Shown here in pieces: positions 37,224 through 45,804 of a DNA stretch of 64,000 nucleotides. The stretch comes from Nonomuraea guangzhouensis (GTDB taxonomy: Bacteria > Actinomycetota > Actinomycetes > Streptosporangiales > Streptosporangiaceae), in contig NZ_JAHKRM010000002.1 in the NCBI RefSeq assembly GCF_019396345.1, positions 310,001 to 374,000 of the forward strand. Reading direction: 5' to 3'. A model generated the notes under the pieces. The model was not told the DNA's origin. It worked only from the letters and a program-made list of their open reading frames with translations, and did not search any database. Both the position numbers and the translations under genes were made by a program. Numbering within the stretch: position 1 is the first letter of the stretch; every line of letters begins with the position of its first letter.

Positions 37224-39590
37224 ATGCAATCTGCCAAGAGCTTCTCGTCGATCGACCCGCGGACAGGAGCCGAGCGGCGCCGGTTCGCCGACGCGACGCC
37301 CGCCGATCTCGACAAGGCCCTCGCGGGCGCGGCCGAGGCGTTCCCCGTCTGGGGCGGCTTCGACCCGGCGCCGCGGGTCGCCCTGCTGCGGCGGATCGCC
37401 GACGAGCTGACGACCCGCCGGGCCGAACTCGTCGCGGTGGCCGGCGCGGAGACCGGGCTGCCAGAGCAGCGGCTCGGCGGCGAGGTGGAGCGGACCGTGC
37501 TCCAGCTCGGCCAGTTCGCGCGGATGATCGAGAAGGGCGGTCACTTCGACGCGGTGATCGACCCGGCGGCAGGCGCCGCCGCGGACATCCGCCGCGTCAA
37601 CGTGTCCCTCGGCCCGGTCGCCGTGTTCGCGGCCGGCAACTTCCCGTTCGCGTTCAGCGTGGCGGGCACCGACACCGCCGCGGCGCTGGCCGCCGGGTGC
37701 CCGGTGATCGTGAAGGGACACCCCTCGCATCCCGAGACCGCGGAGCTCGTCGCCGGAGCGGTGCACGCGGCGGTGGCCGCGACCGGAGCGCCGAGCGGGG
37801 TGTTCCAGCTGCTCCAGGAGAGCGGGCTGGAGGTCGCGCGGCGGCTGGTCACCGCGCCCGGGATCGCGGCCGTCGCCTTCACCGGCTCGCTCGCCGGCGG
37901 CCGAGCGATCTTCGACCTGGCCGCCGCGCGCCCGCGCCCCATTCCCGTGTACGCGGAGATGGGCAGCCTCAACCCGGTGTTCATCCTGCCCGGAGCACTC
38001 ACGCAATCCCTGGCGGACGGCTTCGCGAGCTCACTGACCACGTCGAACGGCCAACTCTGCACCAAGCCCGGCGTGATCTTCGTGCCGGGCGGCGAGGCCG
38101 GCGACGGCTTCGTGGCGCGAGCCGTACACCGTCTCCAGGAGCAGCCGCCCGGCGTCATGCTCAACGCCGCCATGCGGCAGCGCCTGGCGGCGGGGGCGGC
38201 CGAGGTGGCGGCGCGGGCCGGGGTCCGCGTGCTCACCGGAGGCGTCCTGCCGGACGACGCCGGTTTCTCCTTCCCCGCGAGCCTGGTGGAGGCCGATCTG
38301 GCCACGTTCCTGGCGGACCCGGCGCTCGGCGAGGAGCGGTTCGGGCCGTTCGGCGTCATCGTCCGGTACGGCGAGACCGATGAGCTGATCGCCGCTGCGA
38401 GGTCCTTCGACGGGCACCTCACCGCGACGATCCAGCTCGGCGCCGGGGACAGTGACGACGGGCGGCGCCTGGCCGGCGAGCTGGCCGCCCGGGTCGGGCG
38501 CATCGTCTGGAACGGCTGGCCGACCGGAGTCGCCGTCACCGACGCGATGCACCACGGCGGACCGTACCCCGCGACCACGAACGCCGCCGCCACCTCGGTC
38601 GGCACGAACGGGATCTTCCGGTTCCTGCGCCCGGTGGCCTATCAGAACAGCTCGCAGGACCAGCTCCCCGCCCCGCTGCGGGACGCCAACCCGCTGCGGA
38701 TCGGCCGGAAGGTGGCCGGCGAGACGACCGCCGAGGCGATCATCACGACGGGGCCCGGCGATGCCGCCCGTGGCGCGGTACTGCTGCCGTCGCTGCCCGG
38801 CAAACCCGAGCTGACGCCCGAGACCGCCCAAGTGATCAAGGAAGTGCCGGGCTACCTGGGCGTACCGTTCGTCAGCCCCATCTTCCAGGCGCTGGCCAAC
38901 TATCCCGGCTACCTCGTCCCGGCCTGGAACCGGTTCAAGCCCGTCATCGGATCACCGGAGTTCCAGCAGGCCGCGGCCGGGCTGGGCGTGCCGGCCGGGC
39001 TGCTGCCCGCGCCGGAGGAGTCCCTGATGGCCGACGACACCGACATCGCGCGCTACACGATCACCTTCCACCGGCTGCTGCCCGAGATCCTCCTGCTGGC
39101 CTCGTGCTGGTACCGAGGGCTCACCGTCGGCGCCGATCCGGGCCTCGCCCTCGACGGGAACACTCTCCCGCCGACCGGCCCCGGCCCGCGCGGCGTCTCC
39201 CCGGAAGCGGTCAACATCGTGCCGGACGGGACCCCGCCCGGCGAGGAACTGGCGCGGGTGTACGAGGAGATCCGCGCCGTGCACGACCATCCCCGGGTGC
39301 TGAGCTACTACCGCGCGATCGGCGGCACGCCCGGCCTCATGCCACAGGTGTGGAAGCGGCTGGAGCCCATCGCCCGCAGCGCGGAGTACGCCGCGGCGCG
39401 CGAACAGGTGCTGTCCGCCGCCGACGCCGCTGCCGCCCGCCTGCCCGTACCGGTGATCGACACGACGCACGCGGACGACGTGGCGGCCATCCTCGCGCTG
39501 TTCCGGCTCCGGCTGATCCCATCGCTCCTGCTCGACACGGCGGTCGTTCTCGCGCTTCTAGGGGAGAACGCGGCGGTCGTCACCGCCTGA
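37224..39590 (+). CDS. ketoglutarate-semialdehyde-type dehydrogenase fused to a DehI-like domain
   Basis: The 788-residue fusion has two parts. Residues 1-510 form an aldehyde dehydrogenase of the NADP-linked alpha-ketoglutaric semialdehyde type: GNFPFAFSVAGTDTAAALAAG, FTGSLAGG, Glu245 in AEMGSLNP and catalytic Cys279 in NGQLCTKPG. Residues 525-788 resemble the haloacid dehalogenase DehI family, with two repeats (VPGYLGVPFVSPIFQALANYPGY... and IRAVHDHPRVLSYYRAIGGTPGL...). There is no stop, ribosome site or frameshift at the junction. Start: ATG 37224, probably leaderless; the frame is open from 37188. Confidence 0.85.
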   Translation: MQSAKSFSSIDPRTGAERRRFADATPADLDKALAGAAEAFPVWGGFDPAPRVALLRRIADELTTRRAELVAVAGAETGLPEQRLGGEVERTVLQLGQFARMIEKGGHFDAVIDPAAGAAADIRRVNVSLGPVAVFAAGNFPFAFSVAGTDTAAALAAGCPVIVKGHPSHPETAELVAGAVHAAVAATGAPSGVFQLLQESGLEVARRLVTAPGIAAVAFTGSLAGGRAIFDLAAARPRPIPVYAEMGSLNPVFILPGALTQSLADGFASSLTTSNGQLCTKPGVIFVPGGEAGDGFVARAVHRLQEQPPGVMLNAAMRQRLAAGAAEVAARAGVRVLTGGVLPDDAGFSFPASLVEADLATFLADPALGEERFGPFGVIVRYGETDELIAAARSFDGHLTATIQLGAGDSDDGRRLAGELAARVGRIVWNGWPTGVAVTDAMHHGGPYPATTNAAATSVGTNGIFRFLRPVAYQNSSQDQLPAPLRDANPLRIGRKVAGETTAEAIITTGPGDAARGAVLLPSLPGKPELTPETAQVIKEVPGYLGVPFVSPIFQALANYPGYLVPAWNRFKPVIGSPEFQQAAAGLGVPAGLLPAPEESLMADDTDIARYTITFHRLLPEILLLASCWYRGLTVGADPGLALDGNTLPPTGPGPRGVSPEAVNIVPDGTPPGEELARVYEEIRAVHDHPRVLSYYRAIGGTPGLMPQVWKRLEPIARSAEYAAAREQVLSAADAAAARLPVPVIDTTHADDVAAILALFRLRLIPSLLLDTAVVLALLGENAAVVTA

Positions 39591-39690
39591 CGATCAAGGC
39601 CCTCCTTGCGACATCGGGGGATCACCGCTCCACCCTTCATTCCCGGCGACCTCATGTTCAGAGGCCATCTTGATCCCGCCGAGGGGTGCC

Positions 39691-39831
39691 ATGCACCAGC
39701 ATATTTTCGGCCCTGTCCTCGGGCAGCTCGGGCTGCCCTCCCTCGTCGCGATCCCGTTGCTCATCCTGTTCGTCCTGCTCGGCGTCTTTCGGCACCTAGT
39801 GGACGGTCGCCGGGGCATCCAGGCCGTCTAG
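39691..39831 (+). CDS. 46-residue single-pass membrane protein
   Basis: A small gene has GAGGGGTGCC before its ATG. The product reads MHQHIFGPVLGQLGLPSLVA, then IPLLILFVLLGVFRHLVDG and RRGIQAV: one transmembrane segment flanked by a His-containing N-terminus and a basic tail. The good ribosome site and composition support it, but no family is known. It fills part of the gap between the fusion gene and the TnpB element. Confidence 0.55.
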   Translation: MHQHIFGPVLGQLGLPSLVAIPLLILFVLLGVFRHLVDGRRGIQAV

Positions 39832-40013
39832 CCCGCCGCGATCGGCGCGGTCTGACCTCCGGCGCCGGGCAGTTCATCTGAATTTGGCGCGGAGAACCTG
39901 GTCGTTCAGGGCCAGGAGGAAGCACCACTCCCCTTTCGAAAACAGTATGGAAAGCCTCGGTCGCGTTCGGTAATGTGTGCGGTGAGTGAGGGAGCTGTGA
40001 CAGGAGGTGCGCG

Positions 40014-41243
40014 ATGGCGATCCGCCGCTCCGCCACCAAACGGCACGGCCTGCCCACGGTCGTACAACTGCGGCTCACGCCCACACCGGCCCAAGCCGAC
40101 GCACTGGCTGCGGCGGTGCTGCTGTGCAACCAAGCGGCCACCGTCGTGTCCCGCCTGGCCTGGCAGCACCGCACCTTCGCCGCAGTGGAGTTGCACCGGC
40201 TGGCCTATTACCAGGTGCGGGCGCAGGTAGCCGGGCTCGGCGCGCAAGCGGCGGTGCGGGCGATCGCCCGGGTCGCCGGCGCGTACGCCAACCGGCGCGC
40301 CACCAAGAAACGCGCCCACATCTTCCGCCCGCACGGCGCCATCCCCTACGACGCCCGGCTGATGAGCTTCAACCGTGACGCCCGCACCGTGTCGCTGTGG
40401 ACCCCCACCGGCCGCGTCACTGTCCCCTACATCGGCCGGCCAGACGACCTCAAAGCCATCGACACACTGCCTGTGGGGGAGGCTGACCTGGTCTGCCGGC
40501 GCGGGGTGTGGCTGCTGCAGGTCGGCCTCACCCTGCCCAAGCCAGTGGTGCGTGAGCCGGTCGGCGGCTTCGTCGGGATGGATCAAGGGGTGGCGAATCT
40601 GGCGGTCACCTCCGACCGGGTGGTGCTGCCCGGCCCCGCCTAGCCCGGCCCGATCGGCGGCAACGGCCACGTCCGCACCCTGCGCGAACGGCGGCACCGG
40701 CAACGCCGACGGCTGCAGAAGAAGGGCACGTCGGCGGCGCGGCGGGTGCTGCGCCGCTTGTCCGGGCGTGAGCACCGGATGATGACCGACCTCAACCACC
40801 AAATCTCGAAGTTCGTGGTGCGTGAAGCCGAACGCACCGGCCGCGGGATCGCCCTGGAGGATCTGCAGGGCATCCGCGGCCGGGTAAGGGCTCACCGGCT
40901 CCAGCGACGCACCCTGCACACCTGGGCCTTCGCCCAGCAGATCACCTTCACCCGCTACAAAGCCGCCTGCGCCGGGGTCGCCTTCGTGCTAATCGACCCC
41001 GCGTATACGTCGCAGGCGTGTCCGGAGTGCGGGTGTGTGTCCAGGGCGAACCGGCCGGCGCGGGGCCGGTTCGTCTGCACCGGGTGTGGCCTCGCTGGGC
41101 ATGCCGACCATATCGCGGCCCGCAACATCGCCACACGCGGCATTGCGGGCTGGGCTGCCATCAACCAGCCACACGCTACCGGCCTCCCTTCACCCAGACG
41201 GGACCGCGAGAGCAAACCACCAGCTTCAACCGGCGGTAGTTGA
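40014..41243 (+). pseudogene. tnpB: IS200/IS605-type TnpB endonuclease interrupted by an amber codon
   Basis: The frame codes for a 409-residue TnpB-like protein but has one TAG at 40641-40643 (codon 210) with no shift of frame. All catalytic elements otherwise remain: RuvC-I GMDQGVANLAV (Asp190), RuvC-II IALEDLQGIR (Glu282), a CPECG...CTGCG zinc ribbon and RuvC-III HADHIAARN (Asp365). CAGGAGGTGCGCG precedes the start. No tnpA is present, so the element depended on a partner in trans. It is inactive unless the codon is suppressed; sequencing error is an alternative. Confidence 0.85.
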
Positions 41244-41245
41244 TC
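41200..41245 (+). mobile_element. putative right end of the TnpB element (omega-RNA 3' region)
   Basis: The end of the tnpB frame carries CCGCGAGAGCAAACCACCAG, then CTTCAACCGGCGGTAGTTGA. This resembles the conserved actinobacterial IS605-type right end, which usually reads CGGCTTCAGCCGGGGGTAGTTGAC. The hairpin here is degraded, with several mismatches. In active elements this DNA forms the 3' end of the guide RNA. The left end could not be identified. Confidence 0.4.
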
Positions 41246-41330
41246 TTCTCCAACTACATCTCGGTCGAGATGGCCGATATCGGAGCCGCGCTCTCTTGTG
41301 CGATCTTCCTATTGGCGTTCCTACGGTATA
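41246..41330 (+). pseudogene. membrane-protein fragment
   Basis: Directly after the TnpB element, the frame reads [18 protein letters not shown] and [10 protein letters not shown] before running into a different gene fragment. It looks like one transmembrane segment of a permease, possibly of the L-lactate permease type. There is no start or stop of its own. It is a relic; the family assignment is weak. Confidence 0.35.
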
Positions 41331-41471
41331 GCGCCCCCGGAAGGCGCCGACGAGGTCGCCTCCGCGGTGGCCTTCCTGGCCAGTGACGCGGCCTCGTACA
41401 TCACCGGGACCAACCTCGTCGTCGACGCGGGCTGGACCGTCATCGACGGCCGCTTCGACCCGGGACGCTGA
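41331..41471 (+). pseudogene. C-terminal remnant of a short-chain dehydrogenase/reductase
   Basis: The frame reads [19 protein letters not shown], then [20 protein letters not shown] and a short tail to TGA at 41469-41471. This is the unmistakable SDR C-terminus (FLASDxASYITGxxLxVDGG, here with AGW). The Rossmann core and catalytic YxxxK are missing. It abuts the permease fragment, so at least one deletion joined them. Confidence 0.75.
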
Positions 41472-41524
41472 CCGGCGGGATATCCGGTTGCCCTGGTCGC
41501 GGCGCCGCTGACAGGATCGCCGCC

Positions 41525-42364
41525 ATGCCTACCTTCTCCGCGCATGATGGGACCGACCTCGCCTACCACGTGTTCGGAGAAGGCGTCCCGGTGATCTGCC
41601 TGCCGGGCGGCCCGATGCAGGACACCGACTACCTCGGCGAACTCGGCGGCCTGTCGGCGCATCGGCAGTTGATCATGCTGGACCTCCGGGGCACCGGCCG
41701 GTCCGCGACGCCGGCGGACGCCGCCTCCTACCGCTGCGACCGGCTGGTCGATGATGTCGAGGCGCTGCGCGAGCACCTCGGGCTTGACCGCTTCGACCTG
41801 CTCGCGCACTGCGCCGGCGCGAACCTCGCGGCGCTGTACGCGGCCCGGCACCCGGACCGCGTCGGCAGGCTCGCCCTGATCACGCCGAGCACCTTCGCCG
41901 TCGGCATCGCGCCCACCGGCGAGTCCCGGCTCGAGGTCGCGCGGCTGCGTAAGGACGAGCCCTGGTTCCCGGATGCCTTCGCGGCTCTCGAGGCCATCGT
42001 GGCCGGCAACGCCACCGCCGACAGCCGGCAGGCCATCGACCCCTTCTTCTACGGCCGCTGGGACGCGGCGGCCCAGGCCCATCATGCCGCCCAGACCGGC
42101 CATCGCAACGACGAAGCCGCGGCCGCTTTCGGCGCCGAGGGCGCGTACGACCCGGATGCCACCCGCGCGGCGCTCGCCGCGTTCGGCGCGCCGGTGCTGC
42201 TGCTCGCCGGAGAGGTCGACCTGAACTCGATTCCGAGCGCCGTGGCCGCATTCGCCGAGCTGTTCCCGAACGCCGAGTTCGTCGTCCAGCCGGCTGCGGG
42301 CCACTTCCCCTGGACCGACGACGCCGAACGGTTCGTGGCGACGACCGCCACGTTCCTCGGATGA
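41525..42364 (+). CDS. alpha/beta hydrolase with a cysteine in the nucleophile position
   Basis: The 279-residue protein has the alpha/beta hydrolase fold like proline iminopeptidases: oxyanion loop CLPGGPMQDTDYL, LDLRGTGRSATP, nucleophile elbow DLLAHCAGANLAALYAARHPDRV, acid strand VLLLAGEVDLNS and catalytic His in AAGHFPWTDD. The elbow reads H-C-A-G-A, with Cys96 where Ser is normal. That suggests dienelactone-hydrolase-like chemistry, weak activity or a binding function. Its stop lies 4 bp from the convergent DoxX-like gene. Confidence 0.88.
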   Translation: MPTFSAHDGTDLAYHVFGEGVPVICLPGGPMQDTDYLGELGGLSAHRQLIMLDLRGTGRSATPADAASYRCDRLVDDVEALREHLGLDRFDLLAHCAGANLAALYAARHPDRVGRLALITPSTFAVGIAPTGESRLEVARLRKDEPWFPDAFAALEAIVAGNATADSRQAIDPFFYGRWDAAAQAHHAAQTGHRNDEAAAAFGAEGAYDPDATRAALAAFGAPVLLLAGEVDLNSIPSAVAAFAELFPNAEFVVQPAAGHFPWTDDAERFVATTATFLG

Positions 42365-42368
42365 TCGT

Positions 42369-42728
42369 CTACCTCGCTATGTCCAGCACGAGCGAGGCGA
42401 TGGCGAGCGTCAGAAAGCCGCCGGGAAAGGCCAGGTTGTAGAGCACGCGGGCCCGCACGTGGGCGGCGACCGCACCGGCGAAGAACAGCACGAGGCCGGT
42501 CGCGGCGGCGAGCCCGACGAAGGGGACGCCTGCCAGGCCGAGCAGGAGCCCAGCCGCTCCGGCCAGCTTGAGCGTGGCGAGCAGCGGCAGCCAGGATGAC
42601 GGGACTCCCACTTCGGCGGCGTTCGCGAGGACGGGCCTGGCCCGTGCGAAGTCGGCCACGGCGAAACCGGCGTTGAGGACAATGGTCGTGACCGCCACGA
42701 CGATATAAGCGGTATAAGCGGTGAACAT
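42369..42728 (-). CDS. DoxX-family-like small membrane protein
   Basis: This 119-residue, four-helix membrane protein matches the DoxX/DUF4267 style: YTAYIVVAVTTIVLNAGFAVADF, then VGVPSSWLPLLATLKLAGAAGLLLGLAGVPFVGLAAATGLVLFF and AHVRARVLYNLAFPGGFLTLAIASLVL. Start ATG 42728 with AAAGGA upstream; the frame extends 31 codons without a ribosome site. The function is unknown; some DoxX proteins act in quinone or redox chemistry. Confidence 0.85.
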   Translation of the reverse strand: MFTAYTAYIVVAVTTIVLNAGFAVADFARARPVLANAAEVGVPSSWLPLLATLKLAGAAGLLLGLAGVPFVGLAAATGLVLFFAGAVAAHVRARVLYNLAFPGGFLTLAIASLVLDIAR

Positions 42729-42886
42729 TCCTTTACGACGTATCCGCATATGGGGGATGTGACATCTCAACACATCGGTCCTGCGACAAGAATCGTTGAT
42801 TCGACTGTCAGCGAATTGCAAGACCCGTCGGCGACCTTCGTATTGAGCGCCTCCACCAGGCGGCGCGGAAATCGGGGGGAAATGCC

Positions 42887-45553
42887 GTGGGGGCAGACTC
42901 GATACTGCGCGACCTCGTGACCGCCGAGCTGGCGCGGTCCGGCGAGGCGGGCTGGTCGGTCGAGGCGGCCGATTTCTGGTGCCGGGTCACCCCCGACGGC
43001 TACCCGATGCCTGAGCAGGGATGGAAGCTGCACGTCTCCGCGACGATGCTGTCGGCTCCCTTCGTACTCGCCCAGGTCGCCCGCGTGCTCATCGAGGCCG
43101 GGTGCGCGTTCAAGTTCCCCGCCGAACTCGGCGACTACTGGGAACTGCTCTCGCCGCACTGCGCGCGGGCGCAGGCGGGCAAGTTCGTCACCGTCTACCC
43201 GGCCGACGACGCCGAGTCGGTACGGCTGGCGGCCCTCCTCGACGAGGCGACCAGAGGGCTGCCGGGGCCGGTGATCCTCTCCGACCGGCCCTACCGCGCG
43301 GGCGGCATCGTCCATTACCGCTACGGCGCCTTCTCCGGGCACCGGACTCTGGGCAACGACGGGTTCTACGAGGTACGGCTGCGCGCTCCGGGCGGAGAGC
43401 TGGTCCGTGACCAGCGGACGGCCGCCTTCACCCCGCCGAGCTTCGCCGACTCCCCCTTTCAGCCGCTCGCCCGCCCGTCGAAGGCGTCGGTGGTCATGCT
43501 CAACGACCGGTTCGTGGTGCGGGAGGCGATCAGACACGCCAACAGGGGCGGCGTGTACCTCGCCGAAGACACGAAGACCGGACGCGAGGTCATCGTCAAG
43601 GAGGGTCGCCCGCACGCCTCCTCCGACCTCGGCGGCCGGGACGCCAGAGACCGGCTGGCCGCGGAACGCGCCGCTCTCGACGACCTCGCCGCCACCGACG
43701 GCGTGCCCGCCGTCGTCGACTACTTCGAGCAGGGCGGCCACGCGTTCCTCGCGGAGGAGCTGGTCCCGGGCCTCACCGCGCATCGCTGGTCGGAGGCGCA
43801 CGCGACGCCTCTCGGCCCGGACGGCTTCGGGTGCGCGGTCGAGAAGGTCGTACCGGTCGTCTCGCGCCTGGTCGCCCTGCTGCGGGAGGTGCATCGCCAC
43901 GGCTACGTCTTCCGCGATCTGTCGCCCGGTAACGTCATGATCCTGCCCGACGGCCAGGTCCGGCTCGTCGACCTCGAGTACGCGGCCAAGCAGGGCACCA
44001 CCGTCATGGTCGGCGGCACCCCCGGCTATCTGGCGCCCGAGCTGGCCCCGCACACCGGCGCCTTCCGCCAGGCTCCCCCGGAGACGGCGGATCTCTACAG
44101 CCTCGGAGCGCTGGCGTACTTCCTCGCGGTCGGCGCCGACCTCGGCCTCGCCGAAGACCTCGCGGACGACGAGGTGGCGGGCCCGGCGTGGGGCCCGCGC
44201 GCCGCCGACCACCTGGCCAGGGTCGCCGAGAGCAACCCCACCCTGGCGGCACTGCGGCCGATGGTGGCGGGCCTGCTCGCCGAGCCGGACAACCGCTGGA
44301 CGCTAGACGCGTGCACCCGCTTCCTGACCGAGCTCGAACAGACCAAGCGCGCACAACTCGAGCTCGAACAGCCTGGCGCACCACGAGCGCCGCAGCCTCG
44401 GGTGACCGCGAACGACCTTGTCTCCGACGGGCTCGCCTGGCTGGCCGAGACCATGGACGACCGCCCCGACTGCCCGTCACCCTGGCCCAACATCACCTAT
44501 GGGCTCGAAGCCGACCCCTGCTCGGTGAGCGCCGGCGCGGCAGGCATGCTCATGGTCCTGCCACCCGAACAGGCCGGTGCGGTCTCGCGCTGGCTCCGCC
44601 GGCGCCTCGCCGAGGAGGACGTCTGGCCTCCCGGCCTGTACGCCGGTCGATCCGGCGCCCTCTGGGCGTTGTACGAAGCGGCCGAGGACGAGGAGTCGAG
44701 GGACTTCGCGGTACGGGCCGCGTACCGGCTGCCGACCGACCACCCCAGCCCCGACGTCACCCACGGCCTGGCCGGATGCGCGATGGCCACCCTGCGCCTG
44801 GCCATCCGCGCGGACGACCCCGCGCTGCGCGAGCGGGCCACGGAGATACTCCAGAACCTGCACGACGCGCGATCCTCGTACGAGGGACGCCCGCAATGGC
44901 AGACACGGGCGGCCTTCGACTCCAGCCTCGCCGGCACCAACCACTTCGGCTTCGCCCACGGCCTGGCCGGAGTCGGCACCGCGCTGCTCTATGGAGGCGT
45001 CGCCCTCGGCAGGGCGGACTGGATGGAGACCGTACGCGAGGTGGCCCACACCTTCTACGAGCACGCCGACGTCGAAGGGGACACGGCCTGGTGGCCGTTC
45101 CGGCGCGATGAGCGCGAGTCCGTACGGCCCCGCCGTCCCCACTGGTGCAGCGGCTCGTCGGGCGTCGGCTCCTTCCTGATCCGCTACTGGAACGCGACAA
45201 ACGACCCGGCCGCCCTGGAACTCGCCGAAAAGGCGGCGATCGCCGCACACCGGACTCGGTGGCAGTCGGGCTCGGTGCTCTGCCACGGCCTGCCCGGCGA
45301 GGGCGACTTCCTGCTCGACATGGCCCGCTTCACCGGCGACGAGCGGTACCACCGATGGGCGGAGGACCTGGCCGGGTGCCTGTGCGCGCGGGCCGTCAGG
45401 CACGCGGGCCGGCTGCACGTACCCGATCGGCTGGGCCGGACCGTGCCGACCTACCTCGGCGGGACCGCGGGCGTCCTCGCCTTCCTGCTGCGCCTGCGTC
45501 ACGGTCATCCGCGCCTGTGGATGCTCGACGACGTCATCGGGCGCTCCCCATGA
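42887..45553 (+). CDS. lanthionine synthetase, class IV-like (LanL)
   Basis: This 888-residue three-part enzyme installs (methyl)lanthionines in the peptide encoded 62 bp downstream. Residues 1-200 form the OspF-like lyase (QGWKLHVSATMLSAP, AGKFVTVYP, ILSDRPY, HYRYGAFSG). Residues 205-490 form the Ser/Thr kinase (Lys238, FRDLSPGN with Asp344, DLEYA with Asp362). Residues 510-880 form the LanC-like cyclase. The cyclase keeps the zinc triad: Cys754 in HWCSGSSG and Cys799-His800 in LCHGLPG. Class III enzymes lack these ligands, so I assign class IV. GTG start with GGGGGGAAATGCC. Confidence 0.85.
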   Translation: MGADSILRDLVTAELARSGEAGWSVEAADFWCRVTPDGYPMPEQGWKLHVSATMLSAPFVLAQVARVLIEAGCAFKFPAELGDYWELLSPHCARAQAGKFVTVYPADDAESVRLAALLDEATRGLPGPVILSDRPYRAGGIVHYRYGAFSGHRTLGNDGFYEVRLRAPGGELVRDQRTAAFTPPSFADSPFQPLARPSKASVVMLNDRFVVREAIRHANRGGVYLAEDTKTGREVIVKEGRPHASSDLGGRDARDRLAAERAALDDLAATDGVPAVVDYFEQGGHAFLAEELVPGLTAHRWSEAHATPLGPDGFGCAVEKVVPVVSRLVALLREVHRHGYVFRDLSPGNVMILPDGQVRLVDLEYAAKQGTTVMVGGTPGYLAPELAPHTGAFRQAPPETADLYSLGALAYFLAVGADLGLAEDLADDEVAGPAWGPRAADHLARVAESNPTLAALRPMVAGLLAEPDNRWTLDACTRFLTELEQTKRAQLELEQPGAPRAPQPRVTANDLVSDGLAWLAETMDDRPDCPSPWPNITYGLEADPCSVSAGAAGMLMVLPPEQAGAVSRWLRRRLAEEDVWPPGLYAGRSGALWALYEAAEDEESRDFAVRAAYRLPTDHPSPDVTHGLAGCAMATLRLAIRADDPALRERATEILQNLHDARSSYEGRPQWQTRAAFDSSLAGTNHFGFAHGLAGVGTALLYGGVALGRADWMETVREVAHTFYEHADVEGDTAWWPFRRDERESVRPRRPHWCSGSSGVGSFLIRYWNATNDPAALELAEKAAIAAHRTRWQSGSVLCHGLPGEGDFLLDMARFTGDERYHRWAEDLAGCLCARAVRHAGRLHVPDRLGRTVPTYLGGTAGVLAFLLRLRHGHPRLWMLDDVIGRSP

Positions 45554-45615
45554 TCTCGCCGTGCCCCGAGCACGGCGACGCGAGAAGGAACGGAAATCGG
45601 AGAGGGGGGAGAAAA

Positions 45616-45729
45616 ATGTCTTTCGACGTTCAGGACCTGCAGAACCTGCAGGAGCGTGAGCCGAGCACCACGGAGTCGGCGCTGCTGAGCAACTGCCTCA
45701 AGCACCCGGGTTGCACCGACACCAACTGA
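45616..45729 (+). CDS. lanthipeptide precursor peptide
   Basis: The 37-residue peptide lies between the synthetase and the exporter and has a strong GAGGGGGGAGAAAA ribosome site. The leader is MSFDVQDLQNLQEREP, whose DLQ helix motif resembles class III leaders. The C-terminal part, STTESALLSNCLKHPGCTDT then N, has dehydratable S17, T18, T19, S21, S25, T34 and T36 and ring-forming Cys27 and Cys33. At most two thioether rings can form. The leader/core boundary is unknown. Class IV enzyme with class III-like leader is an unusual combination. Confidence 0.85.
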   Translation: MSFDVQDLQNLQEREPSTTESALLSNCLKHPGCTDTN

Positions 45730-45735
45730 TGACGG

Positions 45736-45770
45736 AACGGCGTGCGGCAAGCATGCGCCGCACGCCGTTT
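45736..45770 (+). terminator. strong hairpin between precursor and exporter genes
   Basis: AACGGCGTGCGGC and GCCGCACGCCGTT pair perfectly over 13 bp around an 8-nt loop, followed by TTTC, starting 7 bp after the precursor stop. It should terminate part of the transcripts or stabilise the short precursor mRNA, raising peptide over enzyme and exporter levels. Partial read-through is needed for the downstream ABC gene unless that gene has its own promoter. Confidence 0.8.
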
Positions 45771-45804
45771 CTGATCTCCGAGAGCCTCCGAAAGGGCGGC
45801 AGAC

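Noticed and set aside
42887..45553. Class III (LanKC) assignment for the synthetase
   Set aside because: The cyclase domain keeps the three zinc ligands, a class IV trait; only the precursor leader looks class III.
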